Part shown: in pieces, positions 6,415-13,360 of the stretch
How the letters are laid out: every line of letters begins with the position of its first letter
Position numbering within the stretch: the first letter of the stretch is position 1
Assembly: GCA_019912885.1 (NCBI GenBank)
Contig: JAIOHV010000071.1
Coordinates: 1 to 34,117, forward strand
DNA: 34,117 nt
Origin: a bacterium
GTDB taxonomy: Bacteria > Lernaellota > Lernaellaia > JACKCT01
Direction of reading: 5' to 3'
Made by a program: the position numbers and the translations under genes
The notes under the pieces: generated by a model
Database searches by the model: none
What the model saw: the letters and a program-made list of their open reading frames with translations, nothing else
What the model was told of the DNA's origin: nothing

Positions 6415-7668
6415 ATGCTAGTCAAAGTCGCCGTGACACGCGAGACGCCAAACCGCGACGCCGAGCCGGAGCTGCTCGCGACATCCTCTCCGCCCGCCCG
6501 CGAGCCGTACGGGCGATTTTCGCTCATGTTCGCGCCGGGCGTGGCTTTCCTTTTCGTCGCCGCCGCGCTGTTTTTCGCGGCGGATTTCCTGCTCACGCAC
6601 GTGGTCGCCCTGCGCATCGACGCGGGCGATTTCCGCGTGCCGCGTTCGTCCGTCGCGGGGATCGACGACCTGCTCGATGCGGCGGCCGGGGCGGCCGGTC
6701 CGAAGATCGTCATGCTCGGCGATTCCGTCGTGCGAGGCGATCACGTCGAGCCGCAAAACGCGTTGCCGCCGCGCATCGCGCGCGCGCTTGCCACGCGCCC
6801 AAAACGCGCGCGCGTTTTCAATCTGGGCCTTTCCGCGGCGAACAATTCTGACAAGCTGCTCGTGCTCGAACGGCTACTCGCTCGCGGCGGGACGCCGCCG
6901 GATCTCGTCGTGATCGAGGAGAACCTCAAGTTCTACACGAGCGAGTATCGCCTGCAGTCGGCGCGGTATCCGCGCCTTGTGACCCCGGACATGCGCCGCA
7001 CGAGGCCGAATCGATACGCGCGCGTATTGGAGCTTCCCGCCCCGCGGCGCGACGCGCTCTGGTCCGGCGCGGAATACGCGGCCGGGCGCGCCGCCGAACG
7101 CCTTACCATCGCGCGTCATCGTGACGGGATCGCCGAGTGGCTCGGCGCGGGCGATCACCCCGCGCGCCGCGCGCTCGCGGTGTGGAACGTCGTAAAACGG
7201 CGGATCCGCTACGGTGAGTCAGGGCCGCAAACGAAGTCACCCCGCTCCGAGCGGGGTGACGGAGTGCGCGGTCGACCCCTCCCTGGCATCGCCGCTTTCT
7301 TTTCGCCGCCGTCCGAAGCGGTCACGCTCAATCCCGCGCCGCCGGATCTTGTCCTTGACGTGCCCGAGCAAAATCTGCGCGACGGCGTCAACATCCGCGC
7401 GCTCGAGATGATCGGCAAGCTGTGCCGCGAGCGCGAAATCGCCTGCCTGGTCTACCTCACGCCGATGAATCCCAGCGCTGTCGTGAGCGGGCGCACGATG
7501 TCGTCCTACCGGGTGCGCACGCGCACGGCGGCGGGCGCAAACGTCGGGTTCATCGATCTGACGACGCTTCTGCCCGCGTCCGAATTCCGCGACCTGGACC
7601 ACCCGCGCGCGGATGGCATGGACGCGCTCGCCGAACGCCTCGCCGCCGAAATCGAGGCGCGCCTGTGA
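6415..7668 (+). CDS. Membrane-anchored SGNH-type hydrolase, likely polysaccharide O-acetylation partner
   Basis: The 417-residue product has one hydrophobic anchor at about 38-60 and an extracytoplasmic domain. SGNH hydrolase hallmarks are present: block I IVMLGDSVVRGD (98-109, nucleophile Ser104) and a terminal D-x-x-H in DLDHPRADG (about 393-401). LGLSAANNSDKL supplies the Gly/Asn region. The next gene encodes an MBOAT acyltransferase and overlaps by 4 nt (GTGA). In AlgI/AlgJ/AlgX-, PatA/PatB- and Dlt-like systems the MBOAT moves acetyl groups across the inner membrane and an SGNH protein transfers them to a glycan; that role is inferred from this pairing. The ATG at 6415 excludes upstream repeat sequence that is also open in this frame. 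A dispersed repeat is inserted in frame at about residues 268-294. Confidence 0.8.
   Translation: MLVKVAVTRETPNRDAEPELLATSSPPAREPYGRFSLMFAPGVAFLFVAAALFFAADFLLTHVVALRIDAGDFRVPRSSVAGIDDLLDAAAGAAGPKIVMLGDSVVRGDHVEPQNALPPRIARALATRPKRARVFNLGLSAANNSDKLLVLERLLARGGTPPDLVVIEENLKFYTSEYRLQSARYPRLVTPDMRRTRPNRYARVLELPAPRRDALWSGAEYAAGRAAERLTIARHRDGIAEWLGAGDHPARRALAVWNVVKRRIRYGESGPQTKSPRSERGDGVRGRPLPGIAAFFSPPSEAVTLNPAPPDLVLDVPEQNLRDGVNIRALEMIGKLCREREIACLVYLTPMNPSAVVSGRTMSSYRVRTRTAAGANVGFIDLTTLLPASEFRDLDHPRADGMDALAERLAAEIEARL
7218..7296. repeat. Dispersed palindromic repeat inserted in frame inside the SGNH gene
   Basis: 7218-7240 and 7261-7274 are identical, in inverted orientation, to 22022-22044 and 21984-21997. 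The outer flank GGCATCGCCGCT (7285-7296) also recurs as AGCGGCGATGCC at 21962-21973. Between the two identical blocks the copies differ. Here the centre forms a perfect 25-bp palindrome (7236-7260, 12-bp arms GTCACCCCGCTC/GAGCGGGGTGAC around one base). The reading frame stays open, adding roughly 27 residues (GPQTKSPRSERGDGVRGRP and onward). Confidence 0.85.
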
Positions 7669-8798
7669 TCTCCTCGGCGCTGTACCTGCTCGTGCTTGTG
7701 CCTGCGGGCGTCGCCTGCGCGTGGGCGATCCGCAACGCGCGCGCCAGGCAGGTCTTTATCGCCCTGTTTTCACTCGCGGTGCTGGCGCAATACGCCGGTG
7801 CGTTCGCGCTTCTTGTCGCGGGCGCGAGCGCGTCGGTTTTGCTGTTGACGCGCGCGGCCGAACGCCGGCCCAAACGCCGGCGCGCGCTTGTCGCGGCGGC
7901 CGTCGCCGCGCCGCTGGCGCTTCTTGTCGCCGTGAAATGGCCGGGATTTCCGTGGCCCGCGCCGGAGGCCGACTGGATCGCGCCGCTTGGCGTTTCGTAT
8001 GTCACGTTTCAGCTCATCCACTACGCGATTGAGCGCGGGCGCGGGCGTGTCGCGGATGAAGGCGCGGCGACGTTTTTCGGATACGCCCTCTTTTTTCCGA
8101 CGCTCGCGGCCGGGCCGATCAAGCGGTTCGGCCCTTGGGCCGAGCAGGCGCGCAAAAGCGGGCGGCCGGCGACAAGCGACCTGTCCGTGGGCGCGTTTCG
8201 CGTGGCGATCGGGTTTTTGAAAAAGACGGCCGTCGCGCAAACCGCGTACGTCGCGCTTGACGGATGGGCGGACGCCGGCGGGCCGACCCTCGTCGCGTGG
8301 GGCTGCGCGTACCTCTACTTCATCTACATCTACGCCGATTTTTCCGCGTATTCCGACATCGCCATCGGCACCGCGCGGATGATGGGACTCCGCATCGAGG
8401 AAAATTTCCGCTGGCCGATCCTGGCGACCAACCCCAGCGAGTTCTGGAAACGCTGGCACATGTCTTTGACATCGTGGCTTCGCGACTACGTTTTTATTCC
8501 GCTTGGCGGCTCAAAGGCCGGTGGCGCGCGCACGATCGTCAACACCGTCGTCGTCATGGCGGCCATCGGAATATGGCACGGATTCGCGTGGAACTTTCTG
8601 GCGTGGGGCGTTTACCACGCGCTGCTTTTGATCGCGTATCGAGGTGTGCGTCGCGTGTTGCCGCTTCATGCCGCGCCGCGCATCGCGCGCGTTTGCGGAT
8701 GGGCGATCACCTTCCATCTCGTCGCGGCCGGATGGATTTTGTTCGACCGCCCGATTGAGGCGGCGTGGCCGATTCTGAAGGCGTTTTTCTTCCTCTAG
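7665..8798 (+). CDS. MBOAT family membrane-bound O-acyltransferase (AlgI-like)
   Basis: The 377-residue polytopic protein starts at GTG 7665, overlapping the SGNH stop as GTGA. Family motifs are clear: YVTFQLIHYAIERGRG and FFPTLAAGPIKRF in the first half, YIYADFSAYSDIAIGTARMM, then NPSEFWKRWHMSLTSWLRDY (about 256-275), FIPLGG, and GIWHGFAWNFLAWGVYHA with the conserved membrane-embedded His at about 305. AlgI/DltB-type MBOATs use this channel to pass acetyl (or alanyl) groups to periplasmic or surface acceptors. With the coupled SGNH protein this suggests O-acetylation of an exported polysaccharide or cell-envelope glycan. No polysaccharide biosynthesis genes are adjacent, so the acceptor is unknown. 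It is slightly shorter than typical AlgI. Confidence 0.9.
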   Translation: MISSALYLLVLVPAGVACAWAIRNARARQVFIALFSLAVLAQYAGAFALLVAGASASVLLLTRAAERRPKRRRALVAAAVAAPLALLVAVKWPGFPWPAPEADWIAPLGVSYVTFQLIHYAIERGRGRVADEGAATFFGYALFFPTLAAGPIKRFGPWAEQARKSGRPATSDLSVGAFRVAIGFLKKTAVAQTAYVALDGWADAGGPTLVAWGCAYLYFIYIYADFSAYSDIAIGTARMMGLRIEENFRWPILATNPSEFWKRWHMSLTSWLRDYVFIPLGGSKAGGARTIVNTVVVMAAIGIWHGFAWNFLAWGVYHALLLIAYRGVRRVLPLHAAPRIARVCGWAITFHLVAAGWILFDRPIEAAWPILKAFFFL

Positions 8799-8858
8799 GA
8801 GTGCGATTCGTCGCGCCCGTGCCGGTGTCCGCATGTTTGCGGGGAAGGTGTAAGCGCC

Positions 8859-8979
8859 GTCATCCTGAGGTGAGCGCAGCGAGCCGAAGGATCCGGCCCC
8901 GCGCGGGTGACGCGTGGACGCCGGCAGGGGCCGGCCAGATCCTTCGCTTCGCTCAGGATGACGTCGCCCTCAGGATGAC
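8859..8979. repeat. ~104-bp dispersed inverted-repeat element, copy 1
   Basis: The ends GTCATCCTGAG (8859) and CTCAGGATGAC (to 8962) are perfect 11-bp terminal inverted repeats. Inner arms GCCGAAGGATCCGG and CCAGATCCTTCGCTTCG continue the inversion. A second truncated right end CTCAGGATGAC sits at 8969-8979. It lies between the 3' ends of the converging MBOAT and DUF4398 lipoprotein genes. The sister copies are at 15605-15707 and 30698-30802. Confidence 0.85.
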
Positions 8980-8985
8980 GTCGCA

Positions 8986-9036
8986 CGCGGGACGAAGGCG
9001 AACGTGGGACGAAGGCGAACGCGGGACGAAGGCGAA
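8986..9036. repeat. 17-bp tandem repeat, three units
   Basis: CGCGGGACGAAGGCGAA occurs three times head to tail (8986-9002, 9003-9019 with one change, 9020-9036), ending 8 bp before the lipoprotein stop codon. The gap 8799-9044 contains nothing else beyond this, the inverted-repeat element and a short GCCCGTGCC stretch near 8816. Confidence 0.9.
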
Positions 9037-9044
9037 CGCGTGAT

Positions 9045-9386
9045 TCACCGCCGGTGCCGCGGTGCGCCGTAGTCGCTCGCGTCGCCTCGGCAGTTTCGCG
9101 CCTTGATCGCGGTGATCTGCGCGTCCTGCGCGGCGACGAGCGCCTCGTCGTATTTCGATTCCGCCATCGCCGCGTTCGAGGCGGCAAGTCGCGCTTCGGC
9201 CGCGCGCAGCATGTCCGGGCAACGCTCGCCCGCGCCACGCGCGCGCGCGTCAACGATCGCCTGCCGGGCGGCGGCGAGTTCCGCATCCGGCTTGTACGCG
9301 CCGCACGACGCGCCGAGAAGGCACGGCGCGCATACGACGATCGCGAACCACGCCGCGCGGCGGACGGTGGGTCTAGAACATCGCAT
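9045..9386 (-). CDS. DUF4398-like helical lipoprotein
   Basis: The 113-residue product has an Arg-rich N-terminus, a hydrophobic core and a lipobox GASC with Cys28, so it is probably a lipid-anchored periplasmic protein. The mature part is a helical hairpin: AELAAARQAIVDARARGAGE, then CPDMLRAAEARLAASNAAMA, then SKYDEALVAAQDAQITAIKA. This matches the two-helix heptad pattern I associate with DUF4398, a family often found beside OmpA-like envelope proteins. I chose ATG 9386 because the longer frame upstream adds Arg/Ser-rich sequence antisense to the small gene there. It overlaps the end of that 40-residue gene by 14 nt, so the two are likely co-translated. Confidence 0.75.
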   Translation of the reverse strand: MRCSRPTVRRAAWFAIVVCAPCLLGASCGAYKPDAELAAARQAIVDARARGAGERCPDMLRAAEARLAASNAAMAESKYDEALVAAQDAQITAIKARNCRGDASDYGAPRHRR

Positions 9387-9495
9387 AGACAAACGACGCG
9401 CCCTTTTTCGACAGCAGCGCCAAAAGCGCGATGACGACAAAAAGGAAAACACCGAAGGCCGCATCGCGTCCGAGCCTGACGAAAAAAGTCTTCAT
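9373..9495 (-). CDS. 40-residue single-pass membrane peptide
   Basis: An ATG at 9495 opens a frame of 40 codons ending in TAG at 9373-9375. The product begins MKTFFVRLGRDAAFG, continues with the hydrophobic run VFLFVVIALLALL (about 16-28), and ends SKKGASFVYAMF. GAAGG lies 5 nt upstream of the ATG; the moaC stop is only 6 nt upstream; its 3' end overlaps the lipoprotein start. The position, ribosome-binding site and clean membrane-peptide composition argue that it is real although very short. A function cannot be given; it might associate with the lipoprotein that follows. Confidence 0.65.
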   Translation of the reverse strand: MKTFFVRLGRDAAFGVFLFVVIALLALLSKKGASFVYAMF

Positions 9496-9501
9496 TCGCC
9501 T

Positions 9502-9975
9502 TCACCCTACCCGATAATCGCCGCTTTTTCCGCCCGTCTTTTCGATCAGGCGAACGCGCTCGATCGTGATGCCCTTGGTGACCGACTTGCACATGTCATA
9601 CACCGTCAGCGCGGCGACGCTCGCGGCGGTCATGGCTTCCATCTCCACGCCCGTCAGCGCGGTGGTGACGACGCGGGCGACGATCGAAAGCGATGCGGCG
9701 TCGTTGTCGAACGCGAAGTCGATCGACACGCCATTGATCGGCAGCGGGTGGCAGAGCGGGATCAGTTCGGGCGTGCGCTTGGCGGCCTGGATGCCGGCGA
9801 TCTGCGCGACCGCGAGCACGTCGCCCTTTTTCACCTGCCCGTCGCGCACGAGCGCGAACGCCTCGGCGCCAAGGCGCACGATCGCCTCCGCGGCGGCGGT
9901 GCGTTTCGCGTCCGGCTTGTCCGACACGTCCACCATGCGCGCGCGGCCGGATGTGTCGATGTGCGTGCTTTTCAA
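9502..9975 (-). CDS. moaC: Cyclic pyranopterin monophosphate synthase MoaC
   Basis: MoaC converts the MoaA product (3',8-cyclo-7,8-dihydro-GTP) to cyclic pyranopterin monophosphate in molybdenum cofactor synthesis. The 157-residue product has the normal length and the family motifs throughout: MVDVSDKPDAKRTA near the N-terminus, ELIPLCHPLPING (70-82) with the active-site His, TGVEMEAMTAASVAALTVYD (108-127), then MCKSV with the catalytic Asp127/Lys130 pair, and the terminal KTGGKSGDYR. It is followed by a small membrane peptide and a lipoprotein gene on the same strand. moeA lies upstream on the same strand, separated by a repeat-filled gap of 133 bp, which fits a shared cofactor pathway though not necessarily one transcript. 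Confidence 0.97.
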   Translation of the reverse strand: MKSTHIDTSGRARMVDVSDKPDAKRTAAAEAIVRLGAEAFALVRDGQVKKGDVLAVAQIAGIQAAKRTPELIPLCHPLPINGVSIDFAFDNDAASLSIVARVVTTALTGVEMEAMTAASVAALTVYDMCKSVTKGITIERVRLIEKTGGKSGDYRVG

Positions 9976-10011
9976 GTTTTTCCCTTTCCCAGGAGCGGTC
10001 TAACAGGGGCG

Positions 10012-10103
10012 ATGGACAATATGGACATCATGGACCCAATGGACCTCTGACAGACGTGCGTGTCCTCCGTGCCTCCCCGGTGTTCTCCGTGCACCGTCGA
10101 GAT
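10012..10103. repeat. 9-bp ATGGACnnn array plus CTCCGTG run between moaC and moeA
   Basis: ATGGAC starts at 10012, 10021, 10030 and 10039, exactly 9 bp apart. It is followed by a CTCCGTGCCTCC / TCTCCGTGCACC run (about 10057-10102), which in the moeA sense direction is a GCACGGAGAACACC purine-rich repeat lying 7 nt after the moeA stop. No gene is visible in 9976-10108. Confidence 0.8.
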
Positions 10104-10108
10104 GCGTT

Positions 10109-11341
10109 TCAGTCCGCGTCCAGGAACCAGAACTTCACCGCGTCGCCCGGCCCATGCTCGCTCACCTCGGCCGGGACATACGCCAGCCTTCGCCCGCGCG
10201 CCATCGGCGCGAGCAGGCCGGAACTCTGCGAGCCGGATGGCGAAAGATCGTAGCCGCTTTCCGTCGCCGTCGCATTGACGCGCACGAACATCGCGCGGCC
10301 CGGGCGCTTCTTGAATCCGCCGGGGAAGCGCCCGAAGGCATGCGGCCGTTCGACATCCCGAAAACCCGCCAAAAGGCGCAGAAGCGGGCGGACGTGCATT
10401 TCGAAGCAAACGAGCGCGCTTGACGGGTTGCCCGGCAGGCCGAAATACGCGCGCGTTCCGCCGCCGTTCGGCGCGCGGCCAAACGAGAGCGGTTTTCCGG
10501 GCTGCTGCGCCACCGCGTCGAACACCAGGTCAACACCCACCGAACGCAGCACGTCCTTCACCAGATCGCGCTCGCCGACCGACACGCCGCCCGTCGTCAG
10601 GACCACGTCCGCGTCCGCCGCGCTGGCCAGCGCCGCTTCAATCGCGCCCGCGTCGTCGCCCGCGATGCCAAGATCGATCGGCTCGCCACCGGCCTCGCGC
10701 ACCGCCGCGACAAGCGCGGGGCCGTTGGAGTTGACGATCATCCCCGGCAAAAGCGGCATCCCCGCCGGTACAAGCTCCGCGCCGGTCGCCAGCACCGCCA
10801 CGCGCGGCGCGCGCCCAACGGTCACGTGCGCAAGGCCAAGCGACGCCAGCACGCCGATGTGCGCGCTCGTGACGCGCTCGCCGGCGGTGAAGACGACCTC
10901 GCCCGCGCGCGCGTCAAGCGCCGCGGGTCGGATGTTTTCGCCGGGCGCCGCGGATCGCGTGAAGACAAGACCGTCGCCGTCGGCGCGATAGAGCTCAAGC
11001 GGCACGACGGCGTCGCCGCCGGGCGGAATGCGGCCGCCGGTCATGACCTTCACGGCCGTGCCGGGATCGACCCTGGGCAAATCGCCCGGCCCGGCGAACA
11101 CGGTTCCGGCGACGCGAAGCCGCACGGCCCTATCCTCCGACGCACCCCGGATATCCGCGACGCGCACCGCCGCGCCGTCCATCGCGCTCGTGACAAATGG
11201 CGGCACGTCGGCGGGCGCAACGACATCCCGCGCCAGCGCGCGCCCCAGGGCACCTGCCAGATCGGTCTCGACAACGCCAAGGGACAAGGCGCCTTCGCGC
11301 ACGAGGCGCAACGCGTCGGATACGGAAACCATAGGCGGCAT
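10109..11341 (-). CDS. moeA: Molybdopterin molybdenumtransferase MoeA
   Basis: MoeA inserts molybdate into adenylylated molybdopterin. The 410-residue length is normal and the motifs are in order: PPFVTSAMDGAAVR (47-60), VKVMTGGRIPPGGDAVVPLE (98-117), GMIVNSNGPAL (200-210), the MPT-binding LTTGGVSVGERDLVKDVL (248-265), QQPGKPLSFG (279-288) and FGLPGNPSSALVCFE (300-314). The C-terminal beta-barrel domain IV is present (about 330-410). Two ATGs fit (11341 and 11332); neither has a strong ribosome-binding site. The frame is open further upstream but crosses repeat DNA and antisense arsA sequence, so the extension is rejected. It shares the strand with moaC. Confidence 0.96.
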   Translation of the reverse strand: MPPMVSVSDALRLVREGALSLGVVETDLAGALGRALARDVVAPADVPPFVTSAMDGAAVRVADIRGASEDRAVRLRVAGTVFAGPGDLPRVDPGTAVKVMTGGRIPPGGDAVVPLELYRADGDGLVFTRSAAPGENIRPAALDARAGEVVFTAGERVTSAHIGVLASLGLAHVTVGRAPRVAVLATGAELVPAGMPLLPGMIVNSNGPALVAAVREAGGEPIDLGIAGDDAGAIEAALASAADADVVLTTGGVSVGERDLVKDVLRSVGVDLVFDAVAQQPGKPLSFGRAPNGGGTRAYFGLPGNPSSALVCFEMHVRPLLRLLAGFRDVERPHAFGRFPGGFKKRPGRAMFVRVNATATESGYDLSPSGSQSSGLLAPMARGRRLAYVPAEVSEHGPGDAVKFWFLDAD

Positions 11342-11380
11342 GGGTGTGAGGTTAGGGCCGCGCGGGGGGCAAGGGCAAGC

Positions 11381-11487
11381 ATGGACGCAATGGACAACAT
11401 GGACAATTATGGACATGATGGACGGATGAAACATTTGAATTCTCCGTGTCCTCCGTGCCTCCTCCGTGCTCTCCGTGTTCCGTCGGT
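11381..11487. repeat. ATGGACnnn array plus CTCCGTG run between moeA and the ArsA-like gene
   Basis: ATGGAC starts at 11381, 11390, 11399, 11409 and 11418 (9-bp period with one 10-bp step). It is followed at 11442-11484 by TCTCCGTGTCCTCCGTGCC and further CTCCGTG units. The gap lies between divergent genes, and any promoters must sit in or beside the repeats. Confidence 0.8.
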
Positions 11488-11504
11488 GCGCTGAAGGGGC
11501 TTTG

Positions 11505-12674
11505 ATGCGCGTCATTTTGTTCACCGGCAAGGGCGGCGTCGGCAAGACGACCATGTCCGCGGCGACCGCGGTGGCGTGCGCGCGCGCGGGCAAGCGGACG
11601 ATCGTGCTTTCGACGGACGCCGCGCACTCGCTTGGCGATGCGTTCGGCGTGACCATCGGCGGCGAACCGATCACCATCGAAAAGAACCTGACCGCGCTCG
11701 AGGTGAACGTCCACCTGGAGCTCAAGCGCAACTGGGGCCGCATCCAGAAATACATTTCGCAGTTCCTGCTCTCGCAAGGCTATCGGGACATCGTCGCGGA
11801 GGAGCTCGCCATCCTGCCCGGGATGGAAGACCTGTTTTCGCTCATCAAGCTGCTCGACCTGGAATCCGGGGGGAAATTCGACGTCGCCATCATCGACTGC
11901 GCGCCGACGGGCAGCACGTTGCAACTGCTCGGCCTGTCCGACGTGCTCGCGTGGTACATGGAGCGTTTCTACGACATCGAAAAGAAGATCGCGCTGGCGC
12001 TGAAGCCGGTGATGGAGCGCATCATCAAGGCGCCCATGCCCGACAAGGAGGTGTACGCGAACATCGAGCGCATCTACGAGCGGCTGATGAGCGTGCGCGA
12101 ATTGTTGGCCGACCCCAAACGCAGCACCGTGCGCCTTGTGACGAACGCGGAAAAAATGGTCATCCAGGAGACGCAGCGCGCCTTCACGTACCTTTCGCTG
12201 TTCGGTTATCCGGTCGACGCGGTGATCGCCAACCGCCTGTTGCCGGACGCCGCCAAGACAGGCTGGTTCAACGAGTGGGCGAGACTTCAGGACAAATACA
12301 TGAGCCAGATCCGCGCCTCGTTCGATCCGTTGCCGATATTCAAGGCGCCGCTCTACCCGCACGAGATGATCGGGCCCGACGCGCTTGGCCGGCTTGCCGC
12401 CGACGTGTACGGCGATACCGCCGCGGACGGGATCCTTTTCGCGGACAAGCCGTTCACGCTCGCGGGGGAGCCGGGCCGCTACCAGATGGCGATCGAATTG
12501 CCGAACGTGGAAAAGGGCGATATCAACCTCTGGTCAAAACACGGCGAGCTCATCATCTCCATCGGCAACTTCCAGCGGAATTTCATTTTGCCGCGCACGC
12601 TCGCGGATCATCACGTCACCAAGGCGAAGCTCGAAAAAGGCGTCTTCCACGTGACGTTCGAAAGGCACGAGTGA
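11505..12674 (+). CDS. ArsA/Get3-family ATPase with C-terminal crystallin-like domain
   Basis: The 389-residue single-NBD member of the ArsA/GET3 group has the deviant P-loop TGKGGVGKTT (7-16), switch I TDAAHSLGDAF (37-47) and switch II DCAPTGSTLQLL (about 130-141). A long helical region follows (YMERFYDIEKKIALALKP and on), as in tail-anchored-protein or metalloid-linked ATPases. The last ~65 residues (GRYQMAIELPNVEKGDINLW to the end) have the beta-sandwich pattern of the small heat-shock/alpha-crystallin-like tail found on some bacterial ArsA proteins. Only two Cys are present, so the Get3 CxxC and the arsenite-binding Cys set are missing and a role in arsenite export is unlikely. ATG 11505 has AAGGGG upstream. 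The next gene overlaps the stop by one base. Confidence 0.88.
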   Translation: MRVILFTGKGGVGKTTMSAATAVACARAGKRTIVLSTDAAHSLGDAFGVTIGGEPITIEKNLTALEVNVHLELKRNWGRIQKYISQFLLSQGYRDIVAEELAILPGMEDLFSLIKLLDLESGGKFDVAIIDCAPTGSTLQLLGLSDVLAWYMERFYDIEKKIALALKPVMERIIKAPMPDKEVYANIERIYERLMSVRELLADPKRSTVRLVTNAEKMVIQETQRAFTYLSLFGYPVDAVIANRLLPDAAKTGWFNEWARLQDKYMSQIRASFDPLPIFKAPLYPHEMIGPDALGRLAADVYGDTAADGILFADKPFTLAGEPGRYQMAIELPNVEKGDINLWSKHGELIISIGNFQRNFILPRTLADHHVTKAKLEKGVFHVTFERHE

Positions 12675-13126
12675 TGGACCCGAAGGCCGCGGACGCGCTG
12701 CGCGAGTTTTTCGAGAGCTTCGATTCGGCGCGCGGGCATTTTCGAAACGCGGAGCGCGAGCTGCTGCTCGCGCAGCACGACGTGCTTGAGGTCTTCATCC
12801 GTACCGCGGAAAAAGCCGACATCGAGATCCTCGGCCTGCCGCTGCACATCCTGCGCGCGCTCGCCGCGCTGGTGGAGTTTTTGGCAACACTCGTCCCGGA
12901 GGCGGGCAAGGAGGCGGAATACGCCGAATCGCGCCGCCGCGCCGTCGATGACCTCATCACCGCGATCGAAACCGAGCTTGCCCGAACGCGCCTTGCCGAG
13001 CCGTCCGACAAGCGCGAGGCGAAGATCGAGGCGCTGACGGGGCTTATCCGCTATCTGTCCGCCGAGCGCGACGCCGCCGCAAGCGCGGCGGCAAGGCCGC
13101 GGATCGAGAAGATCGAGATTGAGTAG
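12674..13126 (+). CDS. Helical protein coupled to the ArsA-like ATPase, function unknown
   Basis: The 150-residue product has no signal peptide or membrane segment. The sequence is strongly helical and charged: ADALREFFESFDSARGHFRN, AERELLLAQHDVLEVFIRTA, a hydrophobic middle (ILRALAALVEFLATLV), then Arg/Glu-rich helices ending in PRIEKIEIE. The ATG at 12674 shares one base with the ArsA-like stop (TGATG), a classic re-initiation arrangement, so the two products are made together and may interact. I do not recognise a family. A purine-rich repeat begins right at the TAG stop. Confidence 0.75.
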   Translation: MDPKAADALREFFESFDSARGHFRNAERELLLAQHDVLEVFIRTAEKADIEILGLPLHILRALAALVEFLATLVPEAGKEAEYAESRRRAVDDLITAIETELARTRLAEPSDKREAKIEALTGLIRYLSAERDAAASAAARPRIEKIEIE

Positions 13127-13360
13127 GAGACAGGAGATAGAAAATAGGAAACAGGAAATAGTGTCGCGGCGCGGGCGTATTGCGGTTTTTCCAATGGCTC
13201 CCTCAAGGGACGAACGGGGCGACCGCTCCCTGACGGTCGCGCCTCTGATGCGTGCGCGGCTCTGATGCGGGGGCGACACCGAATTCGGATAAACCGTCGT
13301 TTACGGAACACCGCGCGGTGCGTTTTCTAACTCCTATTTTCTATTTCCTATTTCCTGTTT
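13127..13360. repeat. Gap bounded by inverted GGAAATA-type runs
   Basis: 13127-13160 reads GAGACAGGAGATAGAAAATA then GGAAACAGGAAATAG. The inverse pyrimidine form, CTATTTTCTATTTCCTATTT followed by CCTGT, occupies 13334-13357. The ~170 bp between them hold the GACCGCTCCCTGACGGTCGC hairpin motif (13221-13241), a CACCGCGCGGTG palindrome around 13311-13322 and no visible gene. The whole could be one composite unit with inverted ends. Confidence 0.6.

Noticed and set aside
10012-10050. Short coding frame reading Met-Asp-x repeats.
   Set aside because: The same 9-bp pattern occurs at six other non-coding loci on both strands, so it is a DNA repeat and not a peptide gene.
11342-11755. Upstream extension of the moeA frame.
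   Set aside because: It runs through repeat DNA and antisense arsA-like sequence; MoeA proteins begin at the chosen site.
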